Position numbers and translations under genes: made by a program
The notes under the pieces: generated by a model
What the model saw: the letters and a program-made list of their open reading frames with translations, nothing else
What the model was told of the DNA's origin: nothing
Database searches by the model: none
Assembly (NCBI GenBank): GCA_964598485.1
Contig: CAZRCD010000004.1
Location: 1-64,000, forward strand
Source: SOJA01 sp964598485
Lineage (GTDB): Archaea > Thermoproteota > Bathyarchaeia > Bathyarchaeales > Bathycorpusculaceae
DNA length: 64,000 nt
Direction: 5' to 3'
In this document: piece after piece, positions 33,817 through 42,230 of the stretch
How positions within the stretch are numbered: the first letter of the stretch is position 1
How the letters are laid out: each line of letters opens with the position of its first letter

Positions 33817-35361
33817 ATGGGTAAACATAAAGACCCCGATACGTTGCTTTTTATTGACTGGCTTAGCAAGAAAGGTGAATCGTTAGGTTTTTTTGTAGAA
33901 TCAGAATATGCTCTGCTTAAAAATGAGTATTTTGTGGACTTAGTCTGGAAACTTCGTAAAGACCAAGACCCATTGGTTACTTTCGAAATTGAGACGAAGG
34001 ATGTCGGGAGTGTGTTCACCAACACATCAAAGATCTTTGGAACATCTTCTAAGTTGGTTTCTAAACCTTGGAGACATTTTATGATTATTTATAAAACTAA
34101 ACTTTCTGAAGGTCACAAGAGGTCTTTATTTCAGGTGATCAATCAGCATAATATACTTCTCTTCGAAGGTGTTTTGAATAATGCAAAAGAGAAGCAAAGG
34201 CTGGAAGAAAAATTAGAAACCCTAAAGTATGATCTTTCAATGCTGATAGAAAGAATTGTCTCCACCCAGCCCCTCGCTGACTCCATACCGTTAATCTCAA
34301 AAGGATTGGCCAAAGGCCTAGTTGGAGGCGCAATAATAGACCCAGAAATTTCCATTTCTATCAAATCACGCTTGCCCCGAAAAGGTGGAGTAAGATTTAC
34401 AGTGAAAACAGAGACAAAACGGGGTGAATTGACTTTCTTGGATAAACTTAAAGAAGCCCAGAAGACGGGTGAACCTTTTACGATTGAAACCCCACAACTT
34501 AAAGATCTTATAATAGAGGGAAAATCGGTTTTTCCTAGTGAGAAAGGCGAGGCGAAATTAACAGTTACCCCAACCCCTTCATATAAACCCGTAAGAATAG
34601 TCGTTCCAGGAACAAGTATCAGTTTTGAGCAGATATTACTTCGGCGTATAAAACAAGAAGGAACAATAGACTATCTATCAACAGAAAAGCGGAATCTGCC
34701 GTTTGTTTTCGATTTCGCCATAGATAAACAACAGGAAGGTGGAACGTACGGTTTCAGATTCGAACAATCTGCAGGAGATGTCAGACAATACTTACAGTTT
34801 GAGGAATTTGTAAAAGCATTGAATATGAAGAAAGACCTCCAGATTGTAGATCCCACAGAAGGCAAGATGATTATAGGTTTTCATGTACGGGAAGCTATAG
34901 AGCAAGATCCTCATTGGTATGATCTTATAGTAAAATTAGCCTACATTCAAGAAAAAACAAACCACAAAATACCTGCTCCCCTCAAAATTACCAGAGAAGA
35001 TGCACAGGCGATATATGACGTAATTAAAATAATTAATACTGGAGAGGAAATAGGCACCATCAGACACACTTCAATCGGGCTCGACAAAAACGCGGCAAAA
35101 GGTCTGATTACTATTTCAGAGAAGGAAGGCAAGATCTCCAACATGGAAATATCTCAAAGCCTAACTTATCGGAAGGTGCTCAGTGAAGAAATTCTGCTTG
35201 GACCGAGCAAAATAAAGCTTCCCGATATGAAATTTGAGGAGTCGATTGAAAAAGTTAAAAAACAGATAGAAGAAACTCCTGAAGAAGGCGTAATAAAATT
35301 GACTTTAGTGCCTGTTATGGACGGTAAAACCATGATTAGATTTGAGAATTGGCCGACCTGA
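33817..35361 (+). CDS. protein with N-terminal PD-(D/E)XK-like nuclease domain
   Basis: A 514-residue protein. The N-terminal 130 residues fit a restriction-endonuclease-like fold: YFVDLVWKL provides Asp41 and PLVTFEIETKDVG provides the ExK pair Glu59/Lys61, followed by a buried strand RHFMIIYKT. The rest is beta-rich and unrecognised (several repeats of a beta-strand/turn pattern, e.g. IVVPGTSISFEQILL, IEETPEEGVIKLTLVPVMDG), perhaps a recognition domain. ATG 33817. The next gene overlaps its 3' end by 20 bases and encodes a membrane protein. A role in defence is plausible but unproven. Confidence 0.65.
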   Translation: MGKHKDPDTLLFIDWLSKKGESLGFFVESEYALLKNEYFVDLVWKLRKDQDPLVTFEIETKDVGSVFTNTSKIFGTSSKLVSKPWRHFMIIYKTKLSEGHKRSLFQVINQHNILLFEGVLNNAKEKQRLEEKLETLKYDLSMLIERIVSTQPLADSIPLISKGLAKGLVGGAIIDPEISISIKSRLPRKGGVRFTVKTETKRGELTFLDKLKEAQKTGEPFTIETPQLKDLIIEGKSVFPSEKGEAKLTVTPTPSYKPVRIVVPGTSISFEQILLRRIKQEGTIDYLSTEKRNLPFVFDFAIDKQQEGGTYGFRFEQSAGDVRQYLQFEEFVKALNMKKDLQIVDPTEGKMIIGFHVREAIEQDPHWYDLIVKLAYIQEKTNHKIPAPLKITREDAQAIYDVIKIINTGEEIGTIRHTSIGLDKNAAKGLITISEKEGKISNMEISQSLTYRKVLSEEILLGPSKIKLPDMKFEESIEKVKKQIEETPEEGVIKLTLVPVMDGKTMIRFENWPT

Positions 35362-35827
35362 CAAGACATGGTCAAGGATCAGTTTCTTTGATGAAATCAA
35401 TAACTTTCGGAATTTCAGACACGCTTTTGAGACTCTCTTCCCCCTCGCTAAGGCTTCAGATTCCTCAAATCTCGGTGTCTTTTCAAGAAATCTTACAAAC
35501 TGCGTTCCACAAATCGTGGGATACTTTTCTGTAGGAGCACTCTTTGTCGCCGGAGAGCTTGACAGAAGAGACCAAGAAGCACCTCTCGGAAAAACGCAAC
35601 TTGACTTTTTAAGGAAAATTAACTTCTTGAAAATCCCCCTTATCATAGGAAGCAGTTTCTTGTGCATCAAATGGTTAGCGATGTATCGGAGCGAAATATT
35701 GGCAAATCTCGAGGCAATAGGTTCTAATTGGATTTCTGTACTCTTCGCAGTCCTACTAGTTGCTATATCTAGTTCTGCAATAATAAAATTGCAGACTAGA
35801 AGAGGCAAACCTCCTGCTATTGTCTGA
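35342..35827 (+). CDS. two-helix membrane protein overlapping the nuclease-like gene
   Basis: TTG 35342 starts within the last codons of the upstream gene. The 161-residue product has two hydrophobic segments near the end (LKIPLIIGSSFLCIKWLAMY and NWISVLFAVLLVAISSSAII) and a hydrophilic N-terminal part. A competing minus-strand frame over the same stretch looks less protein-like. If real, it would be translationally coupled to the PD-(D/E)XK protein; two-helix effectors next to nuclease-like proteins occur in defence loci, which makes the pair notable. Confidence 0.5.
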   Translation: MRIGRPDKTWSRISFFDEINNFRNFRHAFETLFPLAKASDSSNLGVFSRNLTNCVPQIVGYFSVGALFVAGELDRRDQEAPLGKTQLDFLRKINFLKIPLIIGSSFLCIKWLAMYRSEILANLEAIGSNWISVLFAVLLVAISSSAIIKLQTRRGKPPAIV

Positions 35828-36027
35828 ATCCTAATGGTGACTTACATAGCTGCGCTCGGGTTTAGCGTGCTCCCTTTACTCGGGATTCACTGGTTTGATA
35901 CTAAAAATCACATAGGTCCTTCACTTTGACACATCCTCTAACATGATCGACATAAGATTAATGTAGCAAGACGAAAAATTTTATTGCTTACTTAATCTAT
36001 ATATGAACGCTTCGGTGAGAAAAAACG

Positions 36028-36225
36028 TTGAAAGGCACCGTCAAGAGATGGATCAGGACTAGAGGTTACGGATTCATAGAGCCAGAGGAAGGCGGGGAAG
36101 ACATCCTAGTCCACCATTCAGACATAGGTCGTTTGTATGAACTCAAAGAAGGACAGAAGGTCGAGTTCGAAGTTGACAAAACTAGCCCCCGCCCCAGAGC
36201 CATCAAAGTCAAAATAATCGATTAA
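36028..36225 (+). CDS. cold-shock domain protein
   Basis: A 65-residue single cold-shock domain (OB fold) binding single-stranded RNA or DNA. RNP1-like TRGYGFIEPEEGGEDI and RNP2-like ILVHHSDIG are both visible, opened by MKGTVKRWI. TTG 36028 is the start; a TATA-like TCTATATATG lies about 32 bases upstream. CspA-type proteins are patchy in archaea, so it may be acquired. Confidence 0.92.
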   Translation: MKGTVKRWIRTRGYGFIEPEEGGEDILVHHSDIGRLYELKEGQKVEFEVDKTSPRPRAIKVKIID

Positions 36226-36285
36226 ACTAGGCATTAAGTTTATGCTAAGTTGCAGAAATGCTAGTGTCGATAGGAAAGTAAGTAA

Positions 36286-36681
36286 ATGAAGCGAGAATTA
36301 CGCAAAGTGCGAGTACGTCGAATCACAGTGGATGAGAAGCTGAGTGATGATCTTTTCCGTTTTGTATTCTGCTCATTAAAAAAGGGCATTAAGAAGTTCA
36401 CTGACCGAGATGATGAATGGCAGGAAGAACGAGAAAAACTGGTTCATCCCCGAAACTATTCACGAATACTCTATATTAAGAAGTCTAAAGCCCCCGCCTG
36501 GGAAACTCTGAAGGAAGGTCAGGTTTACCTGTCAGGCGAGTTTGAGGTCATCGGTGACAAAACAAAACCAGAATCCTTTAAGGTCAGTCCTGGACGAAGA
36601 GAGTTCTTGCGTATAGACAACTTGGAAATAATCGATGAGGGCGTAAAATCTCTCTATTCCGACGTTCTTAGGAGTGGATGA
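36286..36681 (+). CDS. hypothetical protein, partner of the MBL-fold gene
   Basis: A 131-residue, basic, soluble protein of unknown family. The middle (EGQVYLSGEFEVIGDKTKPE) looks beta-rich, perhaps a small barrel. It overlaps the next gene by eight bases, so it is expressed with the ComEC-like hydrolase. ATG 36286. No catalytic motif was identified. Confidence 0.65.
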   Translation: MKRELRKVRVRRITVDEKLSDDLFRFVFCSLKKGIKKFTDRDDEWQEEREKLVHPRNYSRILYIKKSKAPAWETLKEGQVYLSGEFEVIGDKTKPESFKVSPGRREFLRIDNLEIIDEGVKSLYSDVLRSG

Positions 36682-37750
36682 CGCATTGCCTACACCAATA
36701 GAACCAGAAGATTTGGTTTTCCATTTTTTAAATGTGGGCTTCGGAGATAACATCCTAGTCGAGTTTCCTGTCGATAAGACAGGCAAACGCTCGTATGGAC
36801 TCGTAGACTGTAGAAATTTCAAAAAGACCAAGCAGTATCTCGACAAGTTGATGGACATGCGGCCAGGCAGACCCGAATTGGAGTTTGTGTGCGCCACTCA
36901 TCCACACCTTGACCATATCAACGGAATTAATCCCTTCTTGAAAGATGAGAAATACCGACCCAAACAGTTCTGGGACAGCGGATTTCGCCACAAATCTCAG
37001 ACCTACATTAGGATTCTACAGTCTCTGCTGCTTCAGGGAATCAGGCTAATTAGAGTATCGTCTGGGATGGAATGGTACTTCGGGAAAGTTCAAGTCACAG
37101 CTCTAGCGCCATCGATCCGCCTCCGCAACAAGTATGCCACATACGGAGTCGATATGAACAATGCTTCCATCGTATTGCGCTTCGAACACCACGTCGAAGA
37201 CCTCATGTTGATAAGGTCTAGAGAATACGAGGGCAATGTTAGTTTGGAGGCTGAACGGCAGGCCGGTCGCTCTGTGGTTATTCTTGCTGGCGACGCAGAA
37301 TACGATAGCTGGTCACAAATAACTGAAGAGTTTCCTCGCCTAGAGAGAACAGAGGCTCACAAGCCACTGGTGAAAAAGATGGTGAACTACCTTGCTTGTT
37401 CAGCTTTGAAGGTTTCTCATCATGGAAGTATGCACAGTGCTCCGCTCGATGTTTATGAGAAGATGATGCCTGAGACAGCAGTTGTATCTACGAAGCAAGA
37501 GGAGAGCACCAAGCAAATGGACGGTGTTGTACTTACAAGAGGACTATTTCCACACCGCTTGACCATAACCGCTTTGGAAGAATGTGGAGCCCAGATTCTC
37601 ACGACAGATGGTAGTTACGAGTCAGAGAAGGAGTCACCTCCAAAGAAACCCGGCAGTATAGTAATAGTTGTTCCGCCAGGAGGTAAGCCACGCTGGGTAA
37701 AGTTGCATGATACAAAAACCCATGTCCCCAAAGTGCTGGAGGAAGTCTAG
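36674..37750 (+). CDS. ComEC/Rec2-like metallo-beta-lactamase-fold hydrolase
   Basis: A soluble 358-residue MBL-fold protein. The metal motif HxHxDH appears as ATHPHLDHINGI; further ligands fit VILAGDAEYDSW and LKVSHHGSMHSAPLDVYEKM, the SHHGS motif being diagnostic of ComEC-type MBL domains. It has no membrane part, unlike ComEC itself. Such stand-alone proteins are suspected nucleases or phosphodiesterases. The start is GTG 36674 or TTG 36686 (better spaced from GGAG at 36670). It follows the 131-residue gene in an overlapping pair. Confidence 0.82.
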   Translation: MDDALPTPIEPEDLVFHFLNVGFGDNILVEFPVDKTGKRSYGLVDCRNFKKTKQYLDKLMDMRPGRPELEFVCATHPHLDHINGINPFLKDEKYRPKQFWDSGFRHKSQTYIRILQSLLLQGIRLIRVSSGMEWYFGKVQVTALAPSIRLRNKYATYGVDMNNASIVLRFEHHVEDLMLIRSREYEGNVSLEAERQAGRSVVILAGDAEYDSWSQITEEFPRLERTEAHKPLVKKMVNYLACSALKVSHHGSMHSAPLDVYEKMMPETAVVSTKQEESTKQMDGVVLTRGLFPHRLTITALEECGAQILTTDGSYESEKESPPKKPGSIVIVVPPGGKPRWVKLHDTKTHVPKVLEEV

Positions 37751-37938
37751 AATCGCCTATTTAAGCGAAATAAGCTATGGTCGGGCGTGAACATTCGTCT
37801 AATTCTTCGCATTAATGGGCAAGGATCCGGATACACGCGCAAAATAAGTGGCATTTATAAGTAATAATTAGGACCATTAATGGTTCTAGGGCATGTCTTT
37901 CCAAGAAACCTCGCATCTGTTGTCTCTAGAATTGAAGT

Positions 37939-37975
37939 GAAGGGACTTGAACCCTTTTGGGTATAAAACCCAGCG
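37939..37975 (-). repeat. tRNA-like repeat, copy in 38-kb region
   Basis: Positions 37939-37962 are identical over 24 bases to 48057-48080 and similar to 32329-32348. On the minus strand it reads as a short stem-loop (TGGGTTTTATACCCA) joined directly to a T arm (AAGGG-TTCAAGT-CCCTT). No full cloverleaf can be drawn. Confidence 0.5.
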
Positions 37976-38153
37976 ATCTCACTACAGCAAACTTGGGACA
38001 ACTCCTTTCTTTACGTGAGGAACGAATATTGTGTGATACCTCATTGTGAGTAGGTCTAGATCCCACTCGGCTCGTTTTTGAACACATTCGGATCGCACGA
38101 ATAGTCTTTTGGTAGACATGTGGAGATTCGAACCCTCGCTAAGCATAATGTAG

Positions 38154-38200
38154 GCATATTTTTACCGGTAAACGCGTGCGGGGTTCCCACCCCCCGCACT
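38154..38200 (+). repeat. tRNA-Leu 3'-end-like element with palindromic core
   Basis: GCATATTTTTACCGGTAAAC (38154-38173) is the exact reverse complement of 40210-40229. It leads into GGGGTTCCCACCCCCCGCAC (38180-38199), which mimics the T-arm/acceptor end of tRNA-Leu. The core contains the perfect palindrome TTTACCGGTAAA. Confidence 0.55.
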
Positions 38201-38228
38201 CGAATTAAAGGCTTATTTTAAGCAGTTG

Positions 38229-38328
38229 TGGTGGGGGTCGAAATTTGAACACGAACCTACCAGTAAAAATATGCCAAGATACGCTGAAGACATGATTGGC
38301 GAAAGTTCTAAACTCTCTCAGGCTACAG
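38229..38328 (-). repeat. diverged copy of the tRNA-Leu-like element
   Basis: CCTACCAGTAAAAATATGCC (38256-38275) aligns with the core at 40210-40229, and the flank GAAAGTTCTAAACTCTCTC with GGCTAC (to 38326) aligns with the 40-kb copy, so the similarity runs over about 90 bases with several differences. Confidence 0.45.
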
Positions 38329-38354
38329 CTTAAGATTGTCTTATAACGATTTTT

Positions 38355-38558
38355 TTATGGCGATTTAGTCTTCTTTTTCCTACACTTCAAATATTCATAG
38401 GTTATCATGGAGAGAGGAATCATGAGGACAAAAAGAAGTAGCAGCGCAACTACTATTTGTTTCATGTGTATGAACTCGATTATAACGAAAACCCAAATAG
38501 CAGCTGTCATTATGACGAAGCCTTTAGAAAAATCACCTAAGAGACCTATGTTTTCCAC
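38355..38558 (-). CDS. small two-helix membrane protein
   Basis: A 67-residue protein with two transmembrane helices (FVIMTAAIWVFVIIEFI and IVVALLLLFVLMIPLSMITY) and a basic tail KCRKKKTKSP, which places the C-terminus in the cytosol by the positive-inside rule. Function unknown. GTG 38558. Confidence 0.55.
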   Translation of the reverse strand: MENIGLLGDFSKGFVIMTAAIWVFVIIEFIHMKQIVVALLLLFVLMIPLSMITYEYLKCRKKKTKSP

Positions 38559-38693
38559 CAGCCGCTTTGTGTAAATTCAGTTGTCTATACTCATCAGCTG
38601 TATTAAATCTTACGATTTATCAATACTGCCGTGGGGAATAGGTAGGATTCGATGTTTCAAAGAAAGATTTAAGTGAATTCAAGCAGAGAGAAA

Positions 38694-38933
38694 ATGGTGA
38701 AGGAGCGAATTTGGTGGAAACTGCTTGCTGTCTCTTTTAAGTTCAGAGTCTGGATAGTGGGATTCGGGAGAAGAATCTACACCATGCTTTCCAGATTGGG
38801 AGTCAAGGTTCAGGAGTCAAAATCGAGCCTTAAGAAATTTGTGAAAAAGCACAGTAACGTCAGGAGGACCTTGAGAATTGCCGGATATGTAATTGCATTG
38901 CGAAAAACGACAATGCTGGGCGGGCCGGACTAG
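38694..38933 (+). CDS. small basic hypothetical protein
   Basis: About 79 residues from ATG 38694 (a GTG at 38673 is the earliest start), very rich in Lys and Arg (SRLGVKVQESKSSLKKFVKK, NVRRTLRIAGYVIALRKTT). The amphipathic, basic composition could fit nucleic-acid or membrane-surface binding. No family recognised; isolated between the tRNA-like fragments and the M48 protease. Confidence 0.5.
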   Translation: MVKERIWWKLLAVSFKFRVWIVGFGRRIYTMLSRLGVKVQESKSSLKKFVKKHSNVRRTLRIAGYVIALRKTTMLGGPD

Positions 38934-39051
38934 GTAAAAATATCAGTTTAAATTCTAGGGTTTTGCACCCTTACACAATAGCGCCCGAGGCGATAACCCT
39001 TTCGAACTGGAGGAAAGCTTAAGCTTTTTCTAAGTTGGCAGAATTTTTCCT

Positions 39052-40080
39052 CTAACGCTTCATCTTAATCATCTTGAGTTTTTTTATTCTGGTTTCTGTT
39101 GACGGATGTGGCAGTCCCCATCCGATGATGCGAGGATACTTTGTTGGAGTCAGGTTTAGTTCGGCGATCCTCTGTAATGCAGAGATCATCGGCTCAGGGC
39201 TATCCAAGGTCTTGGCTGACAGTGCATCAGCCTCCAGCTCAAACCTTCTGACGAGGGGAGTGGAGGCAATACTTACCGCTAGGAGGAAAAGGATGCCAGC
39301 GATCGTTGTTATGTGACTTATAGGGTTGGCACGCTTTACCCAAGAATAGAGCAATAAGTTCATGCCAGTTAACACAAAAGTCAATGTGAAGAGTAGAACC
39401 TTTAGCAGGTGCCTCTTCTTCGCATGGGCTAGCTCATGAGCAATAACAGCTTCCACCTCCACAGGCTTAAGGTTTTCAATCAAATGGTCAGAGATGTAAA
39501 TCGAGAACCTTCTGGGACCGACTTGAAGAGCGTTAGCGACCTTAAGTTTCTTCCATGACAATATAATTATTCTTTCCACCTTCACACCCATCTCCTTAGC
39601 TAGGCTAAGAATTCTCTCAACTAGCTTAGGATCTTCTAACTCCAAGCCCTTAGAACCAATGCGAAGCATTCGTGGAAGCAACGTAAAAGATGTGTAGAGC
39701 AGAAGAATGGCGATGGCATTCATGTAGATGAAGACCATCATGCCGGTGGAATAAGTTATAACAGTCAACCAAGTCAATCCTGTGATAACAAAAAGCAACA
39801 TAATAGCATAAACAGGAAGAACCGCAATCAAGTATTCCCTTCGAGAACTAGCGATCCCCTTATACTTTCGGTCTATACGATATCCAAGCATTACCAGAAA
39901 AAGAAACGCGAAGGTCGCTGACAGAAGAGAGACTGCGAATCCCAAAAATGGATTAAGTGTCCACGCCACATATGATGCTCCAAAACAGGCTCCTATAAAC
40001 AAGGCCAGCATATAACCTAACCGCGTCGAGGTCCTGAAGTACCTTTCGGCTTTCTTCTCGTTCTCAGGTTCACTGTTCAT
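39052..40080 (-). CDS. M48-family membrane metalloprotease (HtpX-like)
   Basis: A 342-residue membrane zinc protease. Four or so helices precede the catalytic site AVIAHELAHAKKRHLL (HExxH), with the third zinc ligand in FELEADALSAKTL. Two more helices lie just after HExxH (VLLFTLTFVLTGMNLLLYSW and ITTIAGILFLLAVSIAS), as in HtpX. It probably degrades misfolded membrane proteins. ATG 40080; no operon partner. Confidence 0.9.
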   Translation of the reverse strand: MNSEPENEKKAERYFRTSTRLGYMLALFIGACFGASYVAWTLNPFLGFAVSLLSATFAFLFLVMLGYRIDRKYKGIASSRREYLIAVLPVYAIMLLFVITGLTWLTVITYSTGMMVFIYMNAIAILLLYTSFTLLPRMLRIGSKGLELEDPKLVERILSLAKEMGVKVERIIILSWKKLKVANALQVGPRRFSIYISDHLIENLKPVEVEAVIAHELAHAKKRHLLKVLLFTLTFVLTGMNLLLYSWVKRANPISHITTIAGILFLLAVSIASTPLVRRFELEADALSAKTLDSPEPMISALQRIAELNLTPTKYPRIIGWGLPHPSTETRIKKLKMIKMKR

Positions 40081-40392
40081 TAATACTCACGTATGTCAAC
40101 TCTGTTCCATTTATATAGCTTAAGGCTCCCATAGGAAAGGGTTTCTATAAACATGGAGAATTTAAACGTAATTTTGGAGTTTGGTGCGGGGGGTGGGACC
40201 CCCACCCAAGTTTACCGGTAAAAATATGCTCAAGGTATGCTTGACGAGAGTTCGAAACTCTCCCGGGCTACATTTTGCTCACGAATTATCAAGTTGAAAG
40301 CGTACTGGTTTATCCCTCACCGAGCTTTTCCTGAGCGATTTGGAACATTTTGATCAGCGGTTCGGAGAACTAGTCAGGCTTTCGTTGCAGCT
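40081..40392. other. intergenic region with tRNA-Leu-like element
   Basis: About 310 bases without a gene, containing the element at 40183-40276 and nothing else that I can support. Confidence 0.5.
40183..40276 (-). repeat. tRNA-Leu-like element with palindromic core, minus-strand copy
   Basis: Starts with the complement of a tRNA-Leu 3' end (TGCGGGGGGTGGGA, 40183-40196), then the 20-base core GTTTACCGGTAAAAATATGC (40210-40229), then the inverted repeat GAGAGTTCGAAACTCTC and GGGCTAC. On the minus strand it resembles a tRNA lacking its 5' acceptor strand. Confidence 0.5.
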
Positions 40393-41058
40393 TCAATTCC
40401 CAAGTATGCGAATTAGGTCATAGGGAAAGAACACAAGGATTATGCTGATTAGAAGAGCTATCAGAATCGTGAACAGCGTTTCTGGGATACAATGCGGACA
40501 TTTTATTGGAAATAGGAAAGGGACATCTCGTTTGTATTGGCGAAAGTCATCTCCAAACTGTTTCAGAAGACGAGTTTCTTCATACCTTGCTATTGCGATG
40601 TAGCCGAGAATCTGTATTAGCCACAAGCCCGCAATTTCCTGCTGTCTAACGCCCCCGTTAGTCAGAACCATCACGGTTAACCCGATAGTAACAATAATTA
40701 TTCCGGTAAACTGAGGGTGTCTGACGGCAGAGTACGCGCCTGTTTTTATGAGTCCTACTTCTCTAGCGCGTTTCCAAAGCAACTGTGTTCCGGCAATAAG
40801 AAGCACTGCGACCCCGATTAAAGCGATTATCCGACCAACCCAAAACTCCTTTGCAAAAAGCATCACCTGAATATTAAACTCCAGTGCTGTAAGAGGATGT
40901 TGCCCACTCAAGAAATAGAACAAATAGGGCAACAGTGGAATGGACATTATGCTAATAAATATTCCAGCATTGAGTATGGTCTGGGTACCGAATAAGAGAG
41001 CAGTAAATATGGCTTCAAGCAAATGCCTTACTCTTTCGCCGGTCTTTAAATTTCCCAT
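40393..41058 (-). CDS. isoprenylcysteine carboxyl methyltransferase-like membrane protein
   Basis: A 221-residue integral membrane protein of the ICMT/PEMT family. The SAM-binding signature is visible as TGAYSAVRHPQFTGIIIVTI and RYEETRLLKQFGDDFRQYKR, with the RHP and the late Glu-Glu positions characteristic. Five or so membrane helices. Substrate could be a lipid or a modified cysteine; archaea have few prenylated proteins, so lipid methylation is a fair alternative. ATG 41058. Confidence 0.85.
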   Translation of the reverse strand: MGNLKTGERVRHLLEAIFTALLFGTQTILNAGIFISIMSIPLLPYLFYFLSGQHPLTALEFNIQVMLFAKEFWVGRIIALIGVAVLLIAGTQLLWKRAREVGLIKTGAYSAVRHPQFTGIIIVTIGLTVMVLTNGGVRQQEIAGLWLIQILGYIAIARYEETRLLKQFGDDFRQYKRDVPFLFPIKCPHCIPETLFTILIALLISIILVFFPYDLIRILGN

Positions 41059-41208
41059 GTTATCCCAAAGATGATAATCGTTACGTGCTTATAATTCTAC
41101 ATTTTGGAACATTCATGGCCTGTCCCCCACCAGAATTAATCGAGCGTGAACCTCAAATCAGTAAAGCCTCACTTATGGAGAAGCCATCAGATGTGAAATT
41201 CAGCTTAG

Positions 41209-41423
41209 GCTCATACTGCCAGAAGACTTGACACCTCCACTTGGTTTAACCCATACCTACAAGAAACTCAATCCCTGCCAATAGTTCTGGGCGTCGTGAT
41301 AGGAGTAACTGAGGAAATTCTTTGGCGTGGAGTCTGCGTGAGACTATTCCCACAAAACATTTGGTTAAAGTACATTTACCCTTCATAGCCTTTGGACTCT
41401 GGCACATTGCAATGCGCGTTTGA
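41209..41423 (+). pseudogene. CPBP-family intramembrane protease remnant
   Basis: NPYLQETQSLPIVLGVVIGV followed by TEEILWRGVCVRLFP carries the EExxxR motif of CPBP/CAAX proteases; the frame stops at PS, and the sense resumes one frame over with PFIAFGLWHIAMRV, the second conserved motif. A one-base loss near 41380 explains this, and most of the N-terminal helices are missing. A decayed gene. Confidence 0.65.
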
Positions 41424-41573
41424 TGGGCTTATAAATGAAAGCTAGTTAAATCATCTTCCACAGTATACTACTGACCAGTCTGTTAATTTTGACATAAAAA
41501 AGGGGAAACATCATACCCGTCAGCCTCTTGTTTCCTTCAGCTGGAAGATTTAAACAAACGATACGCATCTGTC

Positions 41574-41951
41574 TTACATATAAAGAGTCCCTTGTCCGTA
41601 GACTTTCATTTGGCCGCTTTCACCACCAGCAGTAAATCCACTACGGAAGATGCAGCTACCGAAGTTTACGCCCCAAACCGCCTGGGCTGCAAAGTCAAGC
41701 GAGTCATGTACCGTCCATCCGCAAATCAAAGCACCATAATAGAAGTAATACAAGAATAAAAGTCCCGCATCGTTCATCCCGAATCCGTCATACGTGAGGA
41801 AAGGCGCCACTCCTATGAAACTAATGAAAACCTGACCACTAGCATCTGGACTATTATAGCCATCAAAGCTTAGGGAAGTTACGTGGTTCCATGCATAAGG
41901 CATGCCATGTTCTTGAACATCTCCGCACGGATAGGTTATCCAACTGCCCAA
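41574..41951 (-). CDS. C-terminal fragment of an exported protein, hypothetical
   Basis: A 125-residue frame rich in Gly, Phe, Tyr and Ser (FISFIGVAPFLTYDGFGMND, HDSLDFAAQAVWGVNFGSCI, GESGQMKVYGQGTLYM). The closing KVYGQG pattern occurs at the end of caspase-like/gingipain-type peptidase domains, so it may be the tail of such a surface protein; this is a weak inference. No signal peptide or full domain is present, so it is probably a remnant. Confidence 0.4.
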   Translation of the reverse strand: MGSWITYPCGDVQEHGMPYAWNHVTSLSFDGYNSPDASGQVFISFIGVAPFLTYDGFGMNDAGLLFLYYFYYGALICGWTVHDSLDFAAQAVWGVNFGSCIFRSGFTAGGESGQMKVYGQGTLYM

Positions 41952-41968
41952 ACCTTGGCTTCACATAA

Positions 41969-42178
41969 GGAACATTTGTAAATTTCAGCTGCGAAAAATG
42001 TGCAGTGTATGTGTTGAGAGTTGGTTCTGAGATTAAATGGGCTTGTTCTGAACAGTGTGCGAGGAAGTTTGAACAAAAAGTGTTGGATTATCCTGTTTTA
42101 CATATTCTTGGAATCCACAGAAGAACTGTTTGTAGAAATCTTCACCCGAAAATTTCATAATTCCGCCAATTATATCTA
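41969..42178 (+). pseudogene. TRASH-like zinc-finger fragment
   Basis: An open frame without a start codon reads NFSCEKCAVYVLRVG, then EIKWACSEQCARKFEQKVLD. CxxC with a distant CxxxC is the pattern of TRASH/MYM treble-clef metal-binding domains. It is a fragment between two other damaged genes and has no upstream ATG, GTG or TTG outside the motif. Confidence 0.4.
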
Positions 42179-42230
42179 AACTCAATTTAGATATAAATTT
42201 TAGAAAGTTAGAAAACTTCGTTGCGCTGTA

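Larger units (their letters stand above)
37751..38354. other. gene-free region with several tRNA-like fragments
   Basis: Six hundred bases without a gene. They hold a T-arm/anticodon-like element (37939-37975, minus), a T-arm remnant GGAGATTCGAACCCTCGC (38122-38139, minus), a tRNA-Leu-like 3' end with the TTTACCGGTAAA core (38154-38200, plus) and a related copy (38229-38328). It looks like a repeated integration or decay site. Confidence 0.5.

Noticed and set aside
35305..35808. A 167-residue minus-strand frame opposite the two-helix membrane protein
   Set aside because: Its composition is Ser/Lys-rich without a fold pattern, while the plus-strand frame has clear membrane helices and couples to the upstream gene.
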